Positions 49,437-60,586 of a stretch of DNA of 64,000 nucleotides are shown in pieces. Position 1 is the stretch's first letter. Each line of letters starts with the position of its first letter. The DNA is taken from positions 291,472 through 355,471 of the forward strand of contig ML977011.1 of NCBI GenBank assembly GCA_010015675.1, read 5' to 3'. The position numbers were made by a program, and so were the translations under genes. The notes under the pieces were generated by a model. That model was given only the letters and a program-made list of their open reading frames with translations, had not been told where the DNA came from and ran no database searches. The DNA comes from Byssothecium circinans (Eukaryota > Ascomycota > Dothideomycetes > Pleosporales > Massarinaceae).

Positions 49437-50353
49437 CTATTCATCAAACTGTATTCCCCTCCTCCCAACCAACCACTCCAACACATTCGCATTCCCCTGC
49501 AAGCCCGTCCCATCATAGAACAGAATCATCCTCTCCTCAACATCCCTAGTCCTCTTATCAACGCCCTCGTTCGTCCCAACAAGCCTTGCAGATTCGCATC
49601 CACCGCGTCTTGAAACCCTCTCTGGCCAACTTCAATCTCCTTCCCCATCATTCCCAAATGATAGCAAGAGCATCACGGAAAGAGACAATGCCTTGTGTTG
49701 AAATAAGTAGATACGAAGCGTAAAAATAACGTTCCCGTTCCATCAAAACGATATGAAAAGCAGCAGCCAGGTCCGAAAGCGCGATACACGAGAACCTCGC
49801 TTCGAGACCCCCACGCTGACTGGAAAACTGGCCGTTCTTTCTGCAATACTGCTCAACCTTCCGTTTAACGTCACGGTTCAGCATCTTGTTCAACAGCGAG
49901 TTCAACACACTGCTTAGGATGAAGTGCTTCAGAGTTCCTTTACCTTGCGCGTATGCAGCAACGGCGGCGTTGACTATCGTGAACCCGATTTCGGCTTCGT
50001 GGGCGCGGTAAGAGGGGCTTGTGTGGAAGGCGACGGCGACATCTTAGAGGGCGGTGGCGTTGGTTGAGGAGTAGAGGTCTGTTTGGATGACTTTAGTATG
50101 GGAATGGAGCCTGCAAGACGCTGTTTGGGTGCCGGGGTGTTGACGGCTAGGCGGAGACGCTGCCGTTGGGAGAGGAGAGGGAGAAAGGTGGTAGCTTGTT
50201 GCCGCTTGCGCATGTTAGGAGGAGGATGTCGTCGCAAGGATTGGCTGGCAGGTTGGAAGGGTTTCTTATGTAGACAGTAGGTGTTTGAATATCAAATTTC
50301 GCACTTATGAGTTTAGGAGGTGGCTTCGATCGAATATACCATAGTGAAGCCAT
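49437..50353 (-). pseudogene. Broken NmrA-like NAD(P)-binding protein
   Basis: Starts at 50353 and runs in pieces to the TAG at 49437. Frame one has DDILLLTCASG, the end of the first strand and glycine turn. After a shift near 50215 the sequence continues QATTFLPLLSQRQRLRLAV. A further shift leads to TDLYSSTNATAL, a TAA at 50044-50046 and then DVAVAFHTSPSYRAHEAEIG and KHFILSSVLNSLLNKMLNRD. About 30 codons seem to be missing near 49830, judged against the usual NmrA core. A shifted tail reads DKRTRDVEERMILFYDG and GNANVLEWLVGR. NmrA-like proteins sense NAD(P) or act as reductases. This copy has at least three frame changes and a stop, so it is not functional as assembled. Confidence 0.75.
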
Positions 50354-51468
50354 CCTTGCGAGCTGAATGTAGGATATCGCCCGGATTCAAACACCGGATG
50401 TAAGCGAGAAATAGTACACAAGCCCTGACATACTCGTAGAAGAGGTACTTAGGAGGAGGAGAGCTTGGTCAATGGTGTGCCAAGATTGGCGTCGAAGTCC
50501 TTCAAGTTACTACTTGCCCACAAGTTTCGTCCTTATCCAACACCTAGAGTGATCAAGACTGCTAATTAGACTAGAGAAAAATTGATGACGCGGTAAGGTA
50601 TCGTGGACGTGTGAACGTAAGCAAGAGCTGCAGGCACATGTCATGTCAGAACCGCAATCCTGACCTTCACTTCAGCCCATCTTGTGATAGTTGCCTCTTG
50701 ATGTTGTGGCGTGGTGTTGGTGGAACATAAATGGGCAGCGCTATGTCTGAATAGCTGATACTAATTTAACCGCGTGATTCGGGGGTAGGTCAAGCGACTC
50801 GGACTTGCCTGGGCGTCTTTGGTGTTTTTCAGCTCAAGCGACCAGTCCTTTGTAACGTCATATTGATTTGGTTGGATCAATAATAATGGTTTGCCGCGGT
50901 AGTTGACCTCGCACGAGCATGCCACAACTGTGAGAGCATGGTGAAAGGCTTCCCGCAGAGCCGCACAGCACCAGCAACCGACGTCCAGTCGGGAACAAGG
51001 ACCTGCTCCAGAGGTCCTCGGCTCTCGCAGGCAAGCCGTTGTGAGCATGATTCGTGCCTGAGTGGGATGTGCGGAGATCCGGGGTATTGAGGTTTGAGGC
51101 TGGAAACTCAAAAAAGGCTTCGCAACCCCTTATCGTTGACTATGCAGCAATTTGGTCCGTATCAACCCGTCTTGGACGCTGTCGGCATCTCCACGCACAT
51201 TGTCATAAAGCACCATCTCATTGAACAAAGCCTGTAAACGCATCGGACAACCGGTAGCAGTCGTTGCTCCCAGGTCACGTTTTCCGGTTCTCGCAGTCGT
51301 CATTGTGCCGAGGTCCATTTCCACTCTTAGCTCCACTGCCGACACCGACGCCGACCCGGACAGCTTGCAGTAGTCCAGTCGTTATAGCTGCCAGCCCGCG
51401 TCTCGACCGAGGTCCTAGAAAAATAATACGTCGTTCTTTTGTAGACATCTTTTGAACCGTCTCTTCAG
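50354..51468. other. Intergenic, no gene recognised
   Basis: About 1.1 kb upstream of the carnitine acetyltransferase gene. Frames on the minus strand (50761-51345) are short and without domains. The right part must hold the CAT2 promoter. Confidence 0.5.
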
Positions 51469-53653
51469 ATGTTCAATGCAATAGCCCGCGCCCGAGCCCC
51501 TGCCTCACTCCTCCGCAGAGCACTTCAAGCTCGCCAGTTTCCCAAGGTACGCTGTTCGACGAGTAAAGATTTATGCCACGGTTTTCTAATGCTATCTGTG
51601 TAGATTGCCGCCATGGCTCCAGTTGCTCAGAGACGGCAGCAGTCGTCGCTGCCAGCAGGTACGCAGTCCCTATGCATTCACATGTCAACACCACCGCCGC
51701 GCCCTCGTCACTTCAAACCCAAGAATAAGAACATCATGAACTAATATCGCAACGACCAGGCTACAAAGAAGACCTTAGCAAAGGTCCCATGCTGCGCTTC
51801 GAAGACTCCCTCCCACGTCTCCCTGTCCCCACCCTCGAAGAGACCGCAAAGCGCTACCTCAAGTCCGTCCACCCGCTGCTCTCCAAGCCCGAGTACGACG
51901 CGACCACAGAAGCCGTCACTGACTTCATCGCGCCCGGCGGTGCAGGCGAGACGCTCCAGAAACGTCTCATTGCGAGGAGAGAGAGGCCCGATGTCAAGAA
52001 CTGGATCGCAGAATGGTGGAATGAAGCGGCATACATGGCCTACCGCGACCCCGTGGTACCCTACGTAAGCTACTTCTATTCGCACCGCGACGACCGGAAG
52101 CGTAGAAACCCTGCCAAGCGGGCTGCTGCTTTCTCCACTGCCGTTCTGGAGTTCAAGAAGATGGTGGACAATGGTACTCTCGAGCCAGAATACATGAAGA
52201 AGCTCCCTATTTCCATGGCGGCGTACGAATGGATGTTCAACTGCTCGCGCGTGCCCAAATCCCCCGCCGACACCAGCGTGAAATACCCCTTTAAGGAGAA
52301 CCAGCACATCGTCGTCGTCCGTAAGAACCAGTTTTGGAAGGTCCCTCACGAGATCAACGGCAAGCAGCTCAACACTGCCGAACTAGAACTGCAATTCCAA
52401 CGCATTCTTGAGAAAGCGGAGAAAGCCCCCGCAGTCGGTATCCTCACGTCTCAGAACCGCGATGTCTGGACGGAAGTGTACCCGCGCCTAAAGTCTGCCT
52501 CCCACGCCAACGCCGCGACCATTGAAGCCATCGAATCTTCCTCCTTCATCGTCTGCCTGGACGATGCCTCCCCCGTCACCTTGGAAGAGCGCGCACACGC
52601 CTACTGGCACGGCGACGGCTCAAACCGCTGGTTCGACAAGCCCCTCCAATTCATCATCAACGAAAACGGAACATCGGGTTTCACGGGCGAGCACTCCATG
52701 ATGGACGGCACCCCCACGCACCGCCTAAACGACTACGCCAACCAACAAATCTTCACCAACGCCCTCCCCTTCGATGACACAACCATCCGCTCCGACCTCC
52801 CAAACCCCACCCCCCTCCGCTTCACCATAACCCCAGAGCTCCAAAACGACATCGACGCCGCACAACAGCACTTCACGCGCCAATTCGCCGCCCACGAGCT
52901 CCGCGTACAAGCCTACCAGGGCTACGGCAAAGGCCTAATCAAGAAATTCAAGTGCTCGCCCGACGCCTACGTGCAAATGATCATCCAACTCGCCTACCAC
53001 AAATTCTACGGCAAAAACCGCCCTACCTACGAATCCGCCGCAACCCGTCGTTTCCAACAAGGCCGCACCGAAACCTGCCGCTCCGTCTCCGACGAATCCG
53101 TCGCCTTCTGCAATGCCATGGCCGACCACACTTCCTCCCCCGAGCACCTGCAGCAACTCTTCCGCGCCGCGCTCAACGCCCACGTGCAATACATCTCCGA
53201 CGCTTCCGACGGCAAGGGCGTCGACCGCCACCTCTTCGGCCTCAAGAAGTGCCTCAAGGAAGGCGAGGAGCTGCCAGGCATCTACAAGGACCCGGCGTTT
53301 ACGTATAGTAGCACGTGGTTCATTTCGAGCTCGCAGTTGAGCTCCGAGTACTTTAATGGCTATGGGTGGAGTCAGGTTGTGGATGATGGCTGGGGGATCG
53401 CGTATATGATTAATGAGAATAGCATTCAGTTCAATGTTTGTAGTAAGGGGTTGGGCTCGGTAAGTCTTCTGCTCTTTTTCTACTACCTCCTTGGTTTTTC
53501 TTCCTTCCTTCCTTCCTCTGCGTCTGTTCGGTGGGCGAATGAAAGCTGACTGTGGAAATATAGGACAAGATGAGCTTCTACCTCAGTGAAGCCGCGGGCG
53601 ATATCAGAGATATCATGTTGCCTACGCTCGAGGCGCCAAAGGCGAAACTGTAA
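51469..53653 (+). CDS. CAT2: Carnitine O-acetyltransferase (mitochondrial/peroxisomal)
   Basis: This enzyme moves acetyl groups between CoA and carnitine so that acetyl units can cross peroxisomal and mitochondrial membranes. Exons 51469-51546, 51604-51658, 51760-53459 and 53564-53653 give 640 residues with matching phases. The N-terminus MFNAIARARAPASLLRRALQ is an Arg-rich mitochondrial presequence without acidic residues. A second ATG in exon 2 (51613) sits in gccgccATGG. The protein ends PKAKL, with AKL as a type 1 peroxisomal signal. The choline/carnitine acyltransferase domain starts with LPRLPVPTLEETAKRYLKSV; the catalytic histidine is in GFTGEHSMMDGTP near residue 355. Alternative starts probably give the two locations, as known for yeast Cat2. 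Identification is strong. Confidence 0.95.
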
Positions 53654-54226
53654 ATGGGGGTTTTGGGCTGGATGTTTCGTTCGCTGGCATTTTCCTTGAC
53701 CCTTTTTCGTGCTACTTCCTACTTCCTGCTTGCTACCTATGTATCTCTATCTTCTGTCTCGGTATACATGCAGGATAGGCTCTTCATTTGGCGGCTAGAT
53801 GTATATCAGACTAGACTTGAAAGCAGTATTTGAGTATCACATTTCGCTCCAGCTAGTGGAGTAACTTGATATATGCATGACGTCTGCCTCCATTTCCGCA
53901 ACAGCGCCTACATATCACCTTTAACCCCTCAATCCGCCCATTCACCCGAACCCATCACGTGAGTTCGTAGGTTTAACAGGCAGGTAATTGGATTGTGTAA
54001 ATGTAGGAAGGAGCAAAGAGGGAGTATATTTTGCTAGGGTACACCAAAAAAAATCTACATACCATGTTTCTCAAAGTTCACACGGCATCCAAATCCCAAT
54101 CCAGTCCGATTCAGTTCAGTTCCGGAGACCCATAATACAAGCGCTGGAAGCAAAAGTGACCCCCCTCACATCTCCCCACCCCGTGCGCCCATTACTACTA
54201 TACAGTCGCCTTTTTATGCCATCCCC
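53654..54226. other. Intergenic, convergent 3' ends of CAT2 and MDH
   Basis: About 0.57 kb between two converging genes. It holds both terminators and nothing else that I can see. Confidence 0.5.
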
Positions 54227-55560
54227 TTAGTTTCCAGGGTTCTCGTTGACGAACTTGATACCCTTGGCGATGTTGCCCTTGAGGTCGGACAAGCACACAT
54301 CAAGGAGTTTCTGCTCGAAGTCTGTAATCTTGCCAACTGGGTGGATCTTCTCAACACCGTTGGGGCCGAGCTCGACATTGGAGGCGAAGTACTCAACGCC
54401 CTGGTCCTTGTACAGCGGGGAGTCGACGAACGTAGGCTCGATGACGTTCTTCTGACCTTGGGCGGCCTTGAGGAGGGACTCGGCGAAACGGGCACCAGCC
54501 ATGGCCATGGAGAGAGTAGCGGAACCGGCACCATCCTTGGCCTGCACGACCTCGTCACCCCCGAATTGCACGCGGTGGACGTAGTTTTCAAGCTTCTCGC
54601 CGCTGAGGGTGTGCCCGGACTGCGAAAGCAGGGGAACGATAGTGGCGCCGGAGTGACCGCCAACAACGGTGACGTTCTCGTTGGCAGGGTCGCTGTTCTT
54701 GAGCTGGGAAATGAAGCGGGAGGCGCGGACGACGTCGAGAGTAGTTACACCGAAGAGGCGCTTGGGATTGTAGACACCCTTGGACTTGAAGACCTCGGCA
54801 GTGATCGGGACGGTGGAGTTGACCTGCATCCGTTAGCGCGCTGTTCTCATTTATTCTTCCGGATTGCGCGTACCGGGTTCGAGATAATCAAGATGTTGGC
54901 CTCGGGGGCGTGGTCGGCAGCGGCCTTGGCCAAGTCGCGGACGATGGAGGCGTTGGTGTTGAACAAGTCTATGTAAACGTCAGTTGTGCGACAATCCGTA
55001 GACGTATCAATCCGTACCATCACGGGTCATGCCCGGCTTGCGGGGAACACCAGCAGGAATCAAAACGATGTCCGAGCCTTTGAGCGCCTCGGAGAGACCA
55101 GAAGGCGTGGGGTCGTATCCTCGGACCTTTTGTACATCAGCGAATGGAGGCTCGGATGCGGGGAACGGCGACGTACCTCGCTCTTGGTGTTGATGTGGCC
55201 AATGTCGGCAGCGACACCTGTAAATAATTGTTAGATAGAAAATATGGTGTGATTCATATGTGAGAGCTTACCGGGAGCTAGGCGGATATCATAGAGAGCA
55301 AGCTGACTGACCCTCGGGTTGAGCTTTAAGAGCAGCGATAGCGGCTGGCCAATACCACCAGCGGCACCCAGAACAGTGACCTTGGACGACTAAAAACGCA
55401 TCAATTAGCATCTGTCTCCCAACTGCGCCCCAGAAAATCTCCCTCCGTCCGAGCCGGCGCTCCACCCGTCATCCATCATGCTCAGAAAACGTACCTGACG
55501 AGCCGACGCCGCAAAGCCGCGGCGCTGCACCTGGGAGAATATCTGCCTGGCAGAGAACAT
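54227..55560 (-). CDS. MDH1: Malate dehydrogenase, mitochondrial
   Basis: Catalyses malate to oxaloacetate with NAD in the TCA cycle. Six exons, 55560-55495, 55389-55272, 55217-55177, 55126-55018, 54968-54874 and 54823-54227, give 341 residues; all phases close. Exon 1 encodes a mitochondrial presequence, [20 protein letters not shown]. Next come the NAD-binding [19 protein letters not shown], the active-site loop [18 protein letters not shown] and the catalytic histidine in [16 protein letters not shown]. It ends FVNENPGN with no peroxisomal signal, so this is the mitochondrial form. It converges on the carnitine acetyltransferase gene. Confidence 0.96.
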
Positions 55561-55976
55561 TGTGTATGCAATTGAGGAGAGGGGAGATGACAGAATTGCT
55601 GGACTGGATTGGAATGATGTGGAGAAGAATGGTCGAGGAATTATGAGAGCTGGAAGTTTTCCGCGCAGGAGCAACTGACAGCGCCAAGCGTGTCCATGCT
55701 CCTGCCCGACCTTCGACACGCTAACCGCTTATGAATAAACCTGCCTGACGTCAAGACCATGGTTCTATCACGGATGTTAGCATTCATATCTTGGAGTCTA
55801 GGACGTACGAAAGTCTTCTAATTATATTATCTACGGATGATACTTGAATATAAAGTTTTTTCTGGCTACCTACGGTATAGTAGTTCTTGACCATGGATGG
55901 TACCGTTTTAATTGGTTGAAGTAACTCGTCGCACCGACCATTGATTGCAATAGCTTTTGTTACGCTTATATCCCCC
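55561..55976. other. Intergenic: MDH promoter
   Basis: About 0.4 kb that must contain the MDH promoter and leader. The part from 55790 to 55940 is AT-rich. No gene is seen. Confidence 0.5.
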
Positions 55977-56642
55977 ATGAAAACATATCGTCTATCTGCT
56001 CTATTGCGGAGAAGTCTATATCTGGCAGTAGGCCTACCCAACTACCTAACAAATAACGCCCATATGACACTATATACACACAGGCACAGGATGAAGCCCT
56101 CTATGCATTCAGCAGAAGTAACGCCCTCTCCTTCCAGTAATGGAGGCATTCTACATCAGGAGATACAACGTCTGTTTCCTGCTATAGCAGCTGCGTCAGT
56201 CCAAAGCATTCCACAAAAGTCAAAGATTACTTGCCCAATCACCATATTACTGGGACGCATCGAAGCCTTTTCAAACGTGGGCAAAGCGCTGCCGGAAAGC
56301 GCCGTCGGCGAAGCCATTTCTGGGGAGGACTTCCGTACCTTCTGGTACACATCGGACACCCACTTGCGTGGAAGTGGACACGTCAGACGCAAAGTCGGAA
56401 CCAAAGAGGAGCTGGCAGATGTTTGCCTGGTTTGGCGGTTGGACGCCGAGACGACAAAAGAGCTTCCGTTGCCGGACATCACAGTGATATTTTCCTTGTA
56501 CGTTTCGAGATGGAAGGACACACTTCCAAGATCCCTGGGATATGGCTTTGGAGACTTCCCAGGTGGAGGTGAAAAGGCTGGATCGGAAGAGAATCAAAGA
56601 TTTGGAAGAGCCAGGGAAGCTGTGGCCGGAAGAGTGACTTGA
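55977..56642 (+). CDS. Possible hypothetical protein
   Basis: An open frame of 221 codons from the ATG at 55977 (a shorter start is at 56064). I do not recognise it. The first third has odd composition. The part from about 56150 reads more like protein, for example ISGEDFRTFWYTSDTHL and DVCLVWRLDAETTKELPL. A minus-strand frame of 178 codons (56807-56271) overlaps it, and at most one of the two is real. There is no signal peptide or domain. It could be a species-limited gene or a remnant. Confidence 0.35.
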   Translation: MKTYRLSALLRRSLYLAVGLPNYLTNNAHMTLYTHRHRMKPSMHSAEVTPSPSSNGGILHQEIQRLFPAIAAASVQSIPQKSKITCPITILLGRIEAFSNVGKALPESAVGEAISGEDFRTFWYTSDTHLRGSGHVRRKVGTKEELADVCLVWRLDAETTKELPLPDITVIFSLYVSRWKDTLPRSLGYGFGDFPGGGEKAGSEENQRFGRAREAVAGRVT

Positions 56643-57137
56643 CGAAAAGCGAAGAAGAAACCAAGGGAGGAAGCGCAATACAGCGAAAGAAGGTAATGCA
56701 GAACAATTAATGATGCAGTTATAATATAGTTTGTTTGGGTATTGATCTAACCGGCTCGTGTGCAAGAGCACTTCCGGCCACGCCGGCTTTCCACCACACT
56801 CCGCCATCCACCTGATACAAAATGTGACCTGGACAGTTTGTAAAGCACAAAGACTTAGAAGACACCAACGCTATGCAGTGAAGCAGGACAAGAAAACATC
56901 TATGACACAACAAGGAAAGGTGCTAAAGAGCGACCGGGACAGTGAGAGCCCAAAGAGTCTGAATCCGAGACCGAGGTACAACAATGATACAAGAAAGGAA
57001 AAGAAAAATGGAATAGTTCGGCAGTCGCATGAACGAAACATGCTTCGAAGATCAAGCTGAAGTCGCGATCGAACACGGTCGATGCCTTTTCCGGAGCGTT
57101 GTGTTTCGGTCCGGATGCGTAAATAACCGTCCAATGT
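56643..57137. other. Intergenic, no gene recognised
   Basis: About 0.5 kb with only short frames. It probably contains the 3' untranslated region of the small gene at 57138-57533. Confidence 0.45.
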
Positions 57138-57533
57138 TTACATTTCTGTCCAGTGGCATTTCTCGCCTACTTTTTCGAACTCAGTGAATCGGTTCGCGCG
57201 TCTCCGGGCACGTTCTTCCCGGCCGAAGCAGCAGAATAGGCGTGCGATGCCGTTTCGTCGTCGTGGTGCGAGACCGTCAAACGGCTGTTCCTTGTACTCC
57301 ATGGATGGTGGTGGCATATCGGGGCTGAGAGGAATTGTTGCGTTGGCGAAGATGAGAGAGTCGCGACTGCGCTGACGGTTGTCGACGAAGCTTTGTGGTG
57401 ATTTCTCGGAGACTAAGTCGGCGTATGGAGAGGGATCTGGTGAAGTCGTGGGCCGCAATGATGTATTCAAGGGTGCGAGTGTCTGACGGGTCGCCCGTGG
57501 CGACGAAGGGAGACTGTGATTGAAGGAAGACAT
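57138..57533 (-). CDS. Conserved small fungal protein with a Cys-Cys-Phe patch
   Basis: A 131-residue single-exon protein. The N-terminal two thirds are Ser/Pro-rich and look disordered. The last 45 residues are distinctive: RRRNGIARLFCCFGREERAR, then a basic stretch and an end EFEKVGEKCHWTEM. I know this kind of C-terminus (F-G-R-E-E-R ... Y/F-E-K-V-G-E ... H-W-T-E-M) from uncharacterised ascomycete proteins, from memory only. The Cys-Cys pair next to basic residues could be palmitoylated and hold the protein at a membrane. The function is unknown. Confidence 0.8.
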   Translation of the reverse strand: MSSFNHSLPSSPRATRQTLAPLNTSLRPTTSPDPSPYADLVSEKSPQSFVDNRQRSRDSLIFANATIPLSPDMPPPSMEYKEQPFDGLAPRRRNGIARLFCCFGREERARRRANRFTEFEKVGEKCHWTEM

Positions 57534-59482
57534 TGTGACTGTATGGTTTTGACGCTCAATGGCGCTTTGAGGTTGTTGGTCGGGTATGTTCGTGGTTGAA
57601 TTATGTAGATGGTAGATGATATGAAGTGGCTTGAAGGTGTGTAATCAGAAGCACTGCTTGGGGTTGCAGAGGAGGTCTTTTGTGCTGTCTGTTGATCTGC
57701 AGCCCACGGGGACCGAGAATATAAGGGATGCTCATGTCCACGCCGTGTGTTATAGCAGGGGTCGCAACAACGTCACCGGGGTTTACAGTGTCCGCCGGCA
57801 GGAGGCGTTCACTCTACCCGGAAAAGTCCTGAGGCCATTACTCTCCGCCATTTCCCTCCAATCAAGGCGTGCGAGCATCGTGGACTGGATGCAAAATCCT
57901 TGCCTGAGGAAACAACATGTCGACGTTTCGAAACTGTAATTCATGCATTCAAACAGTGCAATCATCCTCTCAGGAGAGGTCGCGGTCGATCGCGGACTTT
58001 GGAGAGATCAGTGCGCGGGAAACATCGCTAGATGGACCAATCAGGAGTTGATCCACCACGGTCGTCAGATGGGCCTGGTGGCTGTCGAGCTCGCGTTTTG
58101 CGCTCCTTGAAACATGGTTGGTCGCATAACCGTAGGAAACACCACCAGCTGCTCCCTAAATGTCCATCGCGGACATCGTCGTCGCTAGGAACAGTCGACG
58201 GCCGTGTGTGGTTGACATTTACCCATTTCCGGCTCTCATGCGTGGTGGCTTGTGGCATCCATCGCTGACGGACAGAATCCAACAACCATTGAGGAACGCC
58301 GCAAGCTCGTATGGCGGTGAGTCTGTGTCTCAAAAAACAACTGACTTATTTGCGCCATTGGCATTATAGCATGGTGCCGGTGCAGTCGTCGAGTCGTGAG
58401 TGCATGATACTAGGCGCCACAGTCCCGCGTTAATCACCCGCGCCGCAATTTGACAGCATTTATGACCAGGTACGGTTCAACATTCGGAAGGTGATTTTCC
58501 TCCTTGAGCTTGTACGCTTTGATGCAAAGAGGCCGACCGCCGTAGGCCCGATACAGAGTGTTAATCTGATATACTTGACGCCACTGCGGCGAAACATCGC
58601 ATGAACATGCATCCAACCTCAACTATGCGCGGCACATTGAGACAACCATGTGCTGGCGTCTTATGTCTGGATGGGTCGTGTCCGTAGGAAGGTGGGCAGT
58701 CCCATCATTATCCTTACCAGATGTGTGATATGGGTTGAAACAAAGGCAGATAGGCGAAGTCAGCGCGCCAGTTTCACTGAAAGCCTCCAGATGTCTGGCT
58801 TTGCGTCCCCTCACGTGTCAAGATGTGTAAAAAAATTCGGAACCCACGCTTGCCGTATGCAGGATACCTAACCTCACCGTTTAGTTCGCTTCGTTGCAAT
58901 CCGTGTTTAGTATCGCTAGGGTCAGAGCCTCATGCTGTTGTTGTTGCGGCACAGAAGCCGCCTCGCTGGATATACAGAGCTAGAAAGCGTCGCGTGGCAC
59001 AGCAAAGGGAGGGAGTTGACGGGTCACTGCAGTCGGAAAGGCCAAGTCGAAAGAGAGAGCACGAAAAGAAGAGTACCGTTGCATGAATGGCTCCTCTAAA
59101 GTCGTGAAAGGTTCACGGGCGCGGACAGAATCGTGCCTTCCCCCAAGTTGAGAATTCACCCACATCACCTGTCCAACAGCTTCCCCTCCATTGACATGAG
59201 CACCACCGTTCAGTCATCAATGAATGTGCATCACAAATAACATTGTCTTTCTCAACCCATTTTAGTAAGTCGACGATGCGATGCTTCGTCGGGTGAAAGT
59301 GGGTGACGGGTAGCTTCACTTTCCCTCAAGCCAATCACGTCGCATCCCAACACGAACCTTCGTAGACCATGACGGGGTTGCTCGTATTCTCGTAACCCTA
59401 TCATTATCGAAAACCCCTCATATCATCATGTGTAGACCGAGACACCTGTCCACCTTCCTAAGGCACTCTTTTCATCTGCACG
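57534..59482. other. Intergenic 1.9-kb region, no gene recognised
   Basis: Frames on both strands are short, overlapping and without domains. It must hold the promoter of the small minus-strand gene at the left and that of the DUF6601-type gene at the right. No repeat structure was seen. Confidence 0.45.
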
Positions 59483-60586
59483 ATGACTGAAGACGTCAAC
59501 GTCACACCAGTGTCCCCAACTCCAACTTTCGTCGCCTCTTTCCCAGAGCTAGAGGGTGACGCCACAAAGAAGGCAACTGTCGATCGTCCTCCATTCGACG
59601 AGTCGGTGCAGCTGTGTAAAGAGTTGGACTACGCTCGTCACTATGGAAGGAAACTGCCATGTCTTCACAGCCGTCATGAAGATCAGTTCCTCCCAGATGC
59701 GCCCCGAGTTGCCCTTGGATCAAGTGAGATAATCCCATACTGTCTCGAAGACTTGGATACGCCGCACATGAATGAATTTGGCGAAAAGCTTTGGTGGGCT
59801 GAACCAAACCCCAGTATCAAAACACTCAGTCAACAACTAGTGTTCGGCCGCAAGATCGTGGTTACCGAGGACCCCTCTGTGCATCTCGTGTGCTCAGACG
59901 ACATCATCTACATGAAGCCACTGCCGAGTTACATTACGTCGTACGCCTTTTGGGAGTACCTCCTCGATTCTTCGAACGAGTCCATCGACACGGGCGAGCG
60001 TGAACGACTGAAAGCAACCGCGCTTGGTTTCCTTCGAACCTACGCCCATCTCGTGCAACGAAGGTCGGATTTCAGCATCGCTCAGCGATGCGAACTGCTC
60101 TCCTCGTTCAGCGATACGTCCTTCGAAGCCTTCACCAACTTCATCAAGTCCTTCGACAGCATCCCAGACAAGGACATCAGCTGCCGCTGGCGCTTTGGCG
60201 AATTCCACCTCGGCGTCCTCAACTTCCACTGCGCAATTCGCAAGCGTCGCTGGCATCTCAACCGCTTCGAGTCGAACTACGGTCCATACTTCCAACGCTT
60301 CTTCCCAGCCATCTTGTTCATGTACGCGCTGTTCAGCGTCATACTCAGCGCTATGCAGGTCATCATTGGCGGAAGGCAGATGTGGGACACTGAGAACCGT
60401 GGTGTAAGAAGAGTTCTGGGGCTCTTCGAGTGGTTCTCCTGCGAAGCTATTGGCTGGAGTCTTTCGTTCGGGCTTTTGTTCGTGCTGTGGTGGATCTGTA
60501 TCGTTTCCGCCGAGGCCTGGGACAGGAGGAAAACCATGAAGAGCGTGAAGAAGAAACAAGCAGCTGAAAACGACGTTGCGCCATGA
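59483..60586 (+). CDS. DUF6601-type membrane protein
   Basis: A 367-residue single-exon protein. I recognise the layout of the fungal DUF6601 family: a soluble N-terminal part with YGRKLPCLHSRHEDQFLPDA, then HMNEFGEKLWWAEPNPSIKT, the hallmark QLVFGRKIVVTEDPSVHLV, and CRWRFGEFHLGVLNFHCAIR. Two membrane segments follow near residues 272-295 (FPAILFMYALFSVILSAMQV) and 326-346 (IGWSLSFGLLFVLWWICIVS), then a short basic tail. Function is unknown in the family; some members are named after HET proteins by automatic annotation, which the sequence does not support. The ATG at 59483 gives a full-length protein. Confidence 0.85.
   Translation: MTEDVNVTPVSPTPTFVASFPELEGDATKKATVDRPPFDESVQLCKELDYARHYGRKLPCLHSRHEDQFLPDAPRVALGSSEIIPYCLEDLDTPHMNEFGEKLWWAEPNPSIKTLSQQLVFGRKIVVTEDPSVHLVCSDDIIYMKPLPSYITSYAFWEYLLDSSNESIDTGERERLKATALGFLRTYAHLVQRRSDFSIAQRCELLSSFSDTSFEAFTNFIKSFDSIPDKDISCRWRFGEFHLGVLNFHCAIRKRRWHLNRFESNYGPYFQRFFPAILFMYALFSVILSAMQVIIGGRQMWDTENRGVRRVLGLFEWFSCEAIGWSLSFGLLFVLWWICIVSAEAWDRRKTMKSVKKKQAAENDVAP

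Noticed and set aside
56271..56807. A 178-codon minus-strand frame
   Set aside because: Mirror of the plus-strand frame at 55977-56642; rich in Ser, Phe and Arg and without a domain. The plus-strand reading is more protein-like, though also weak.
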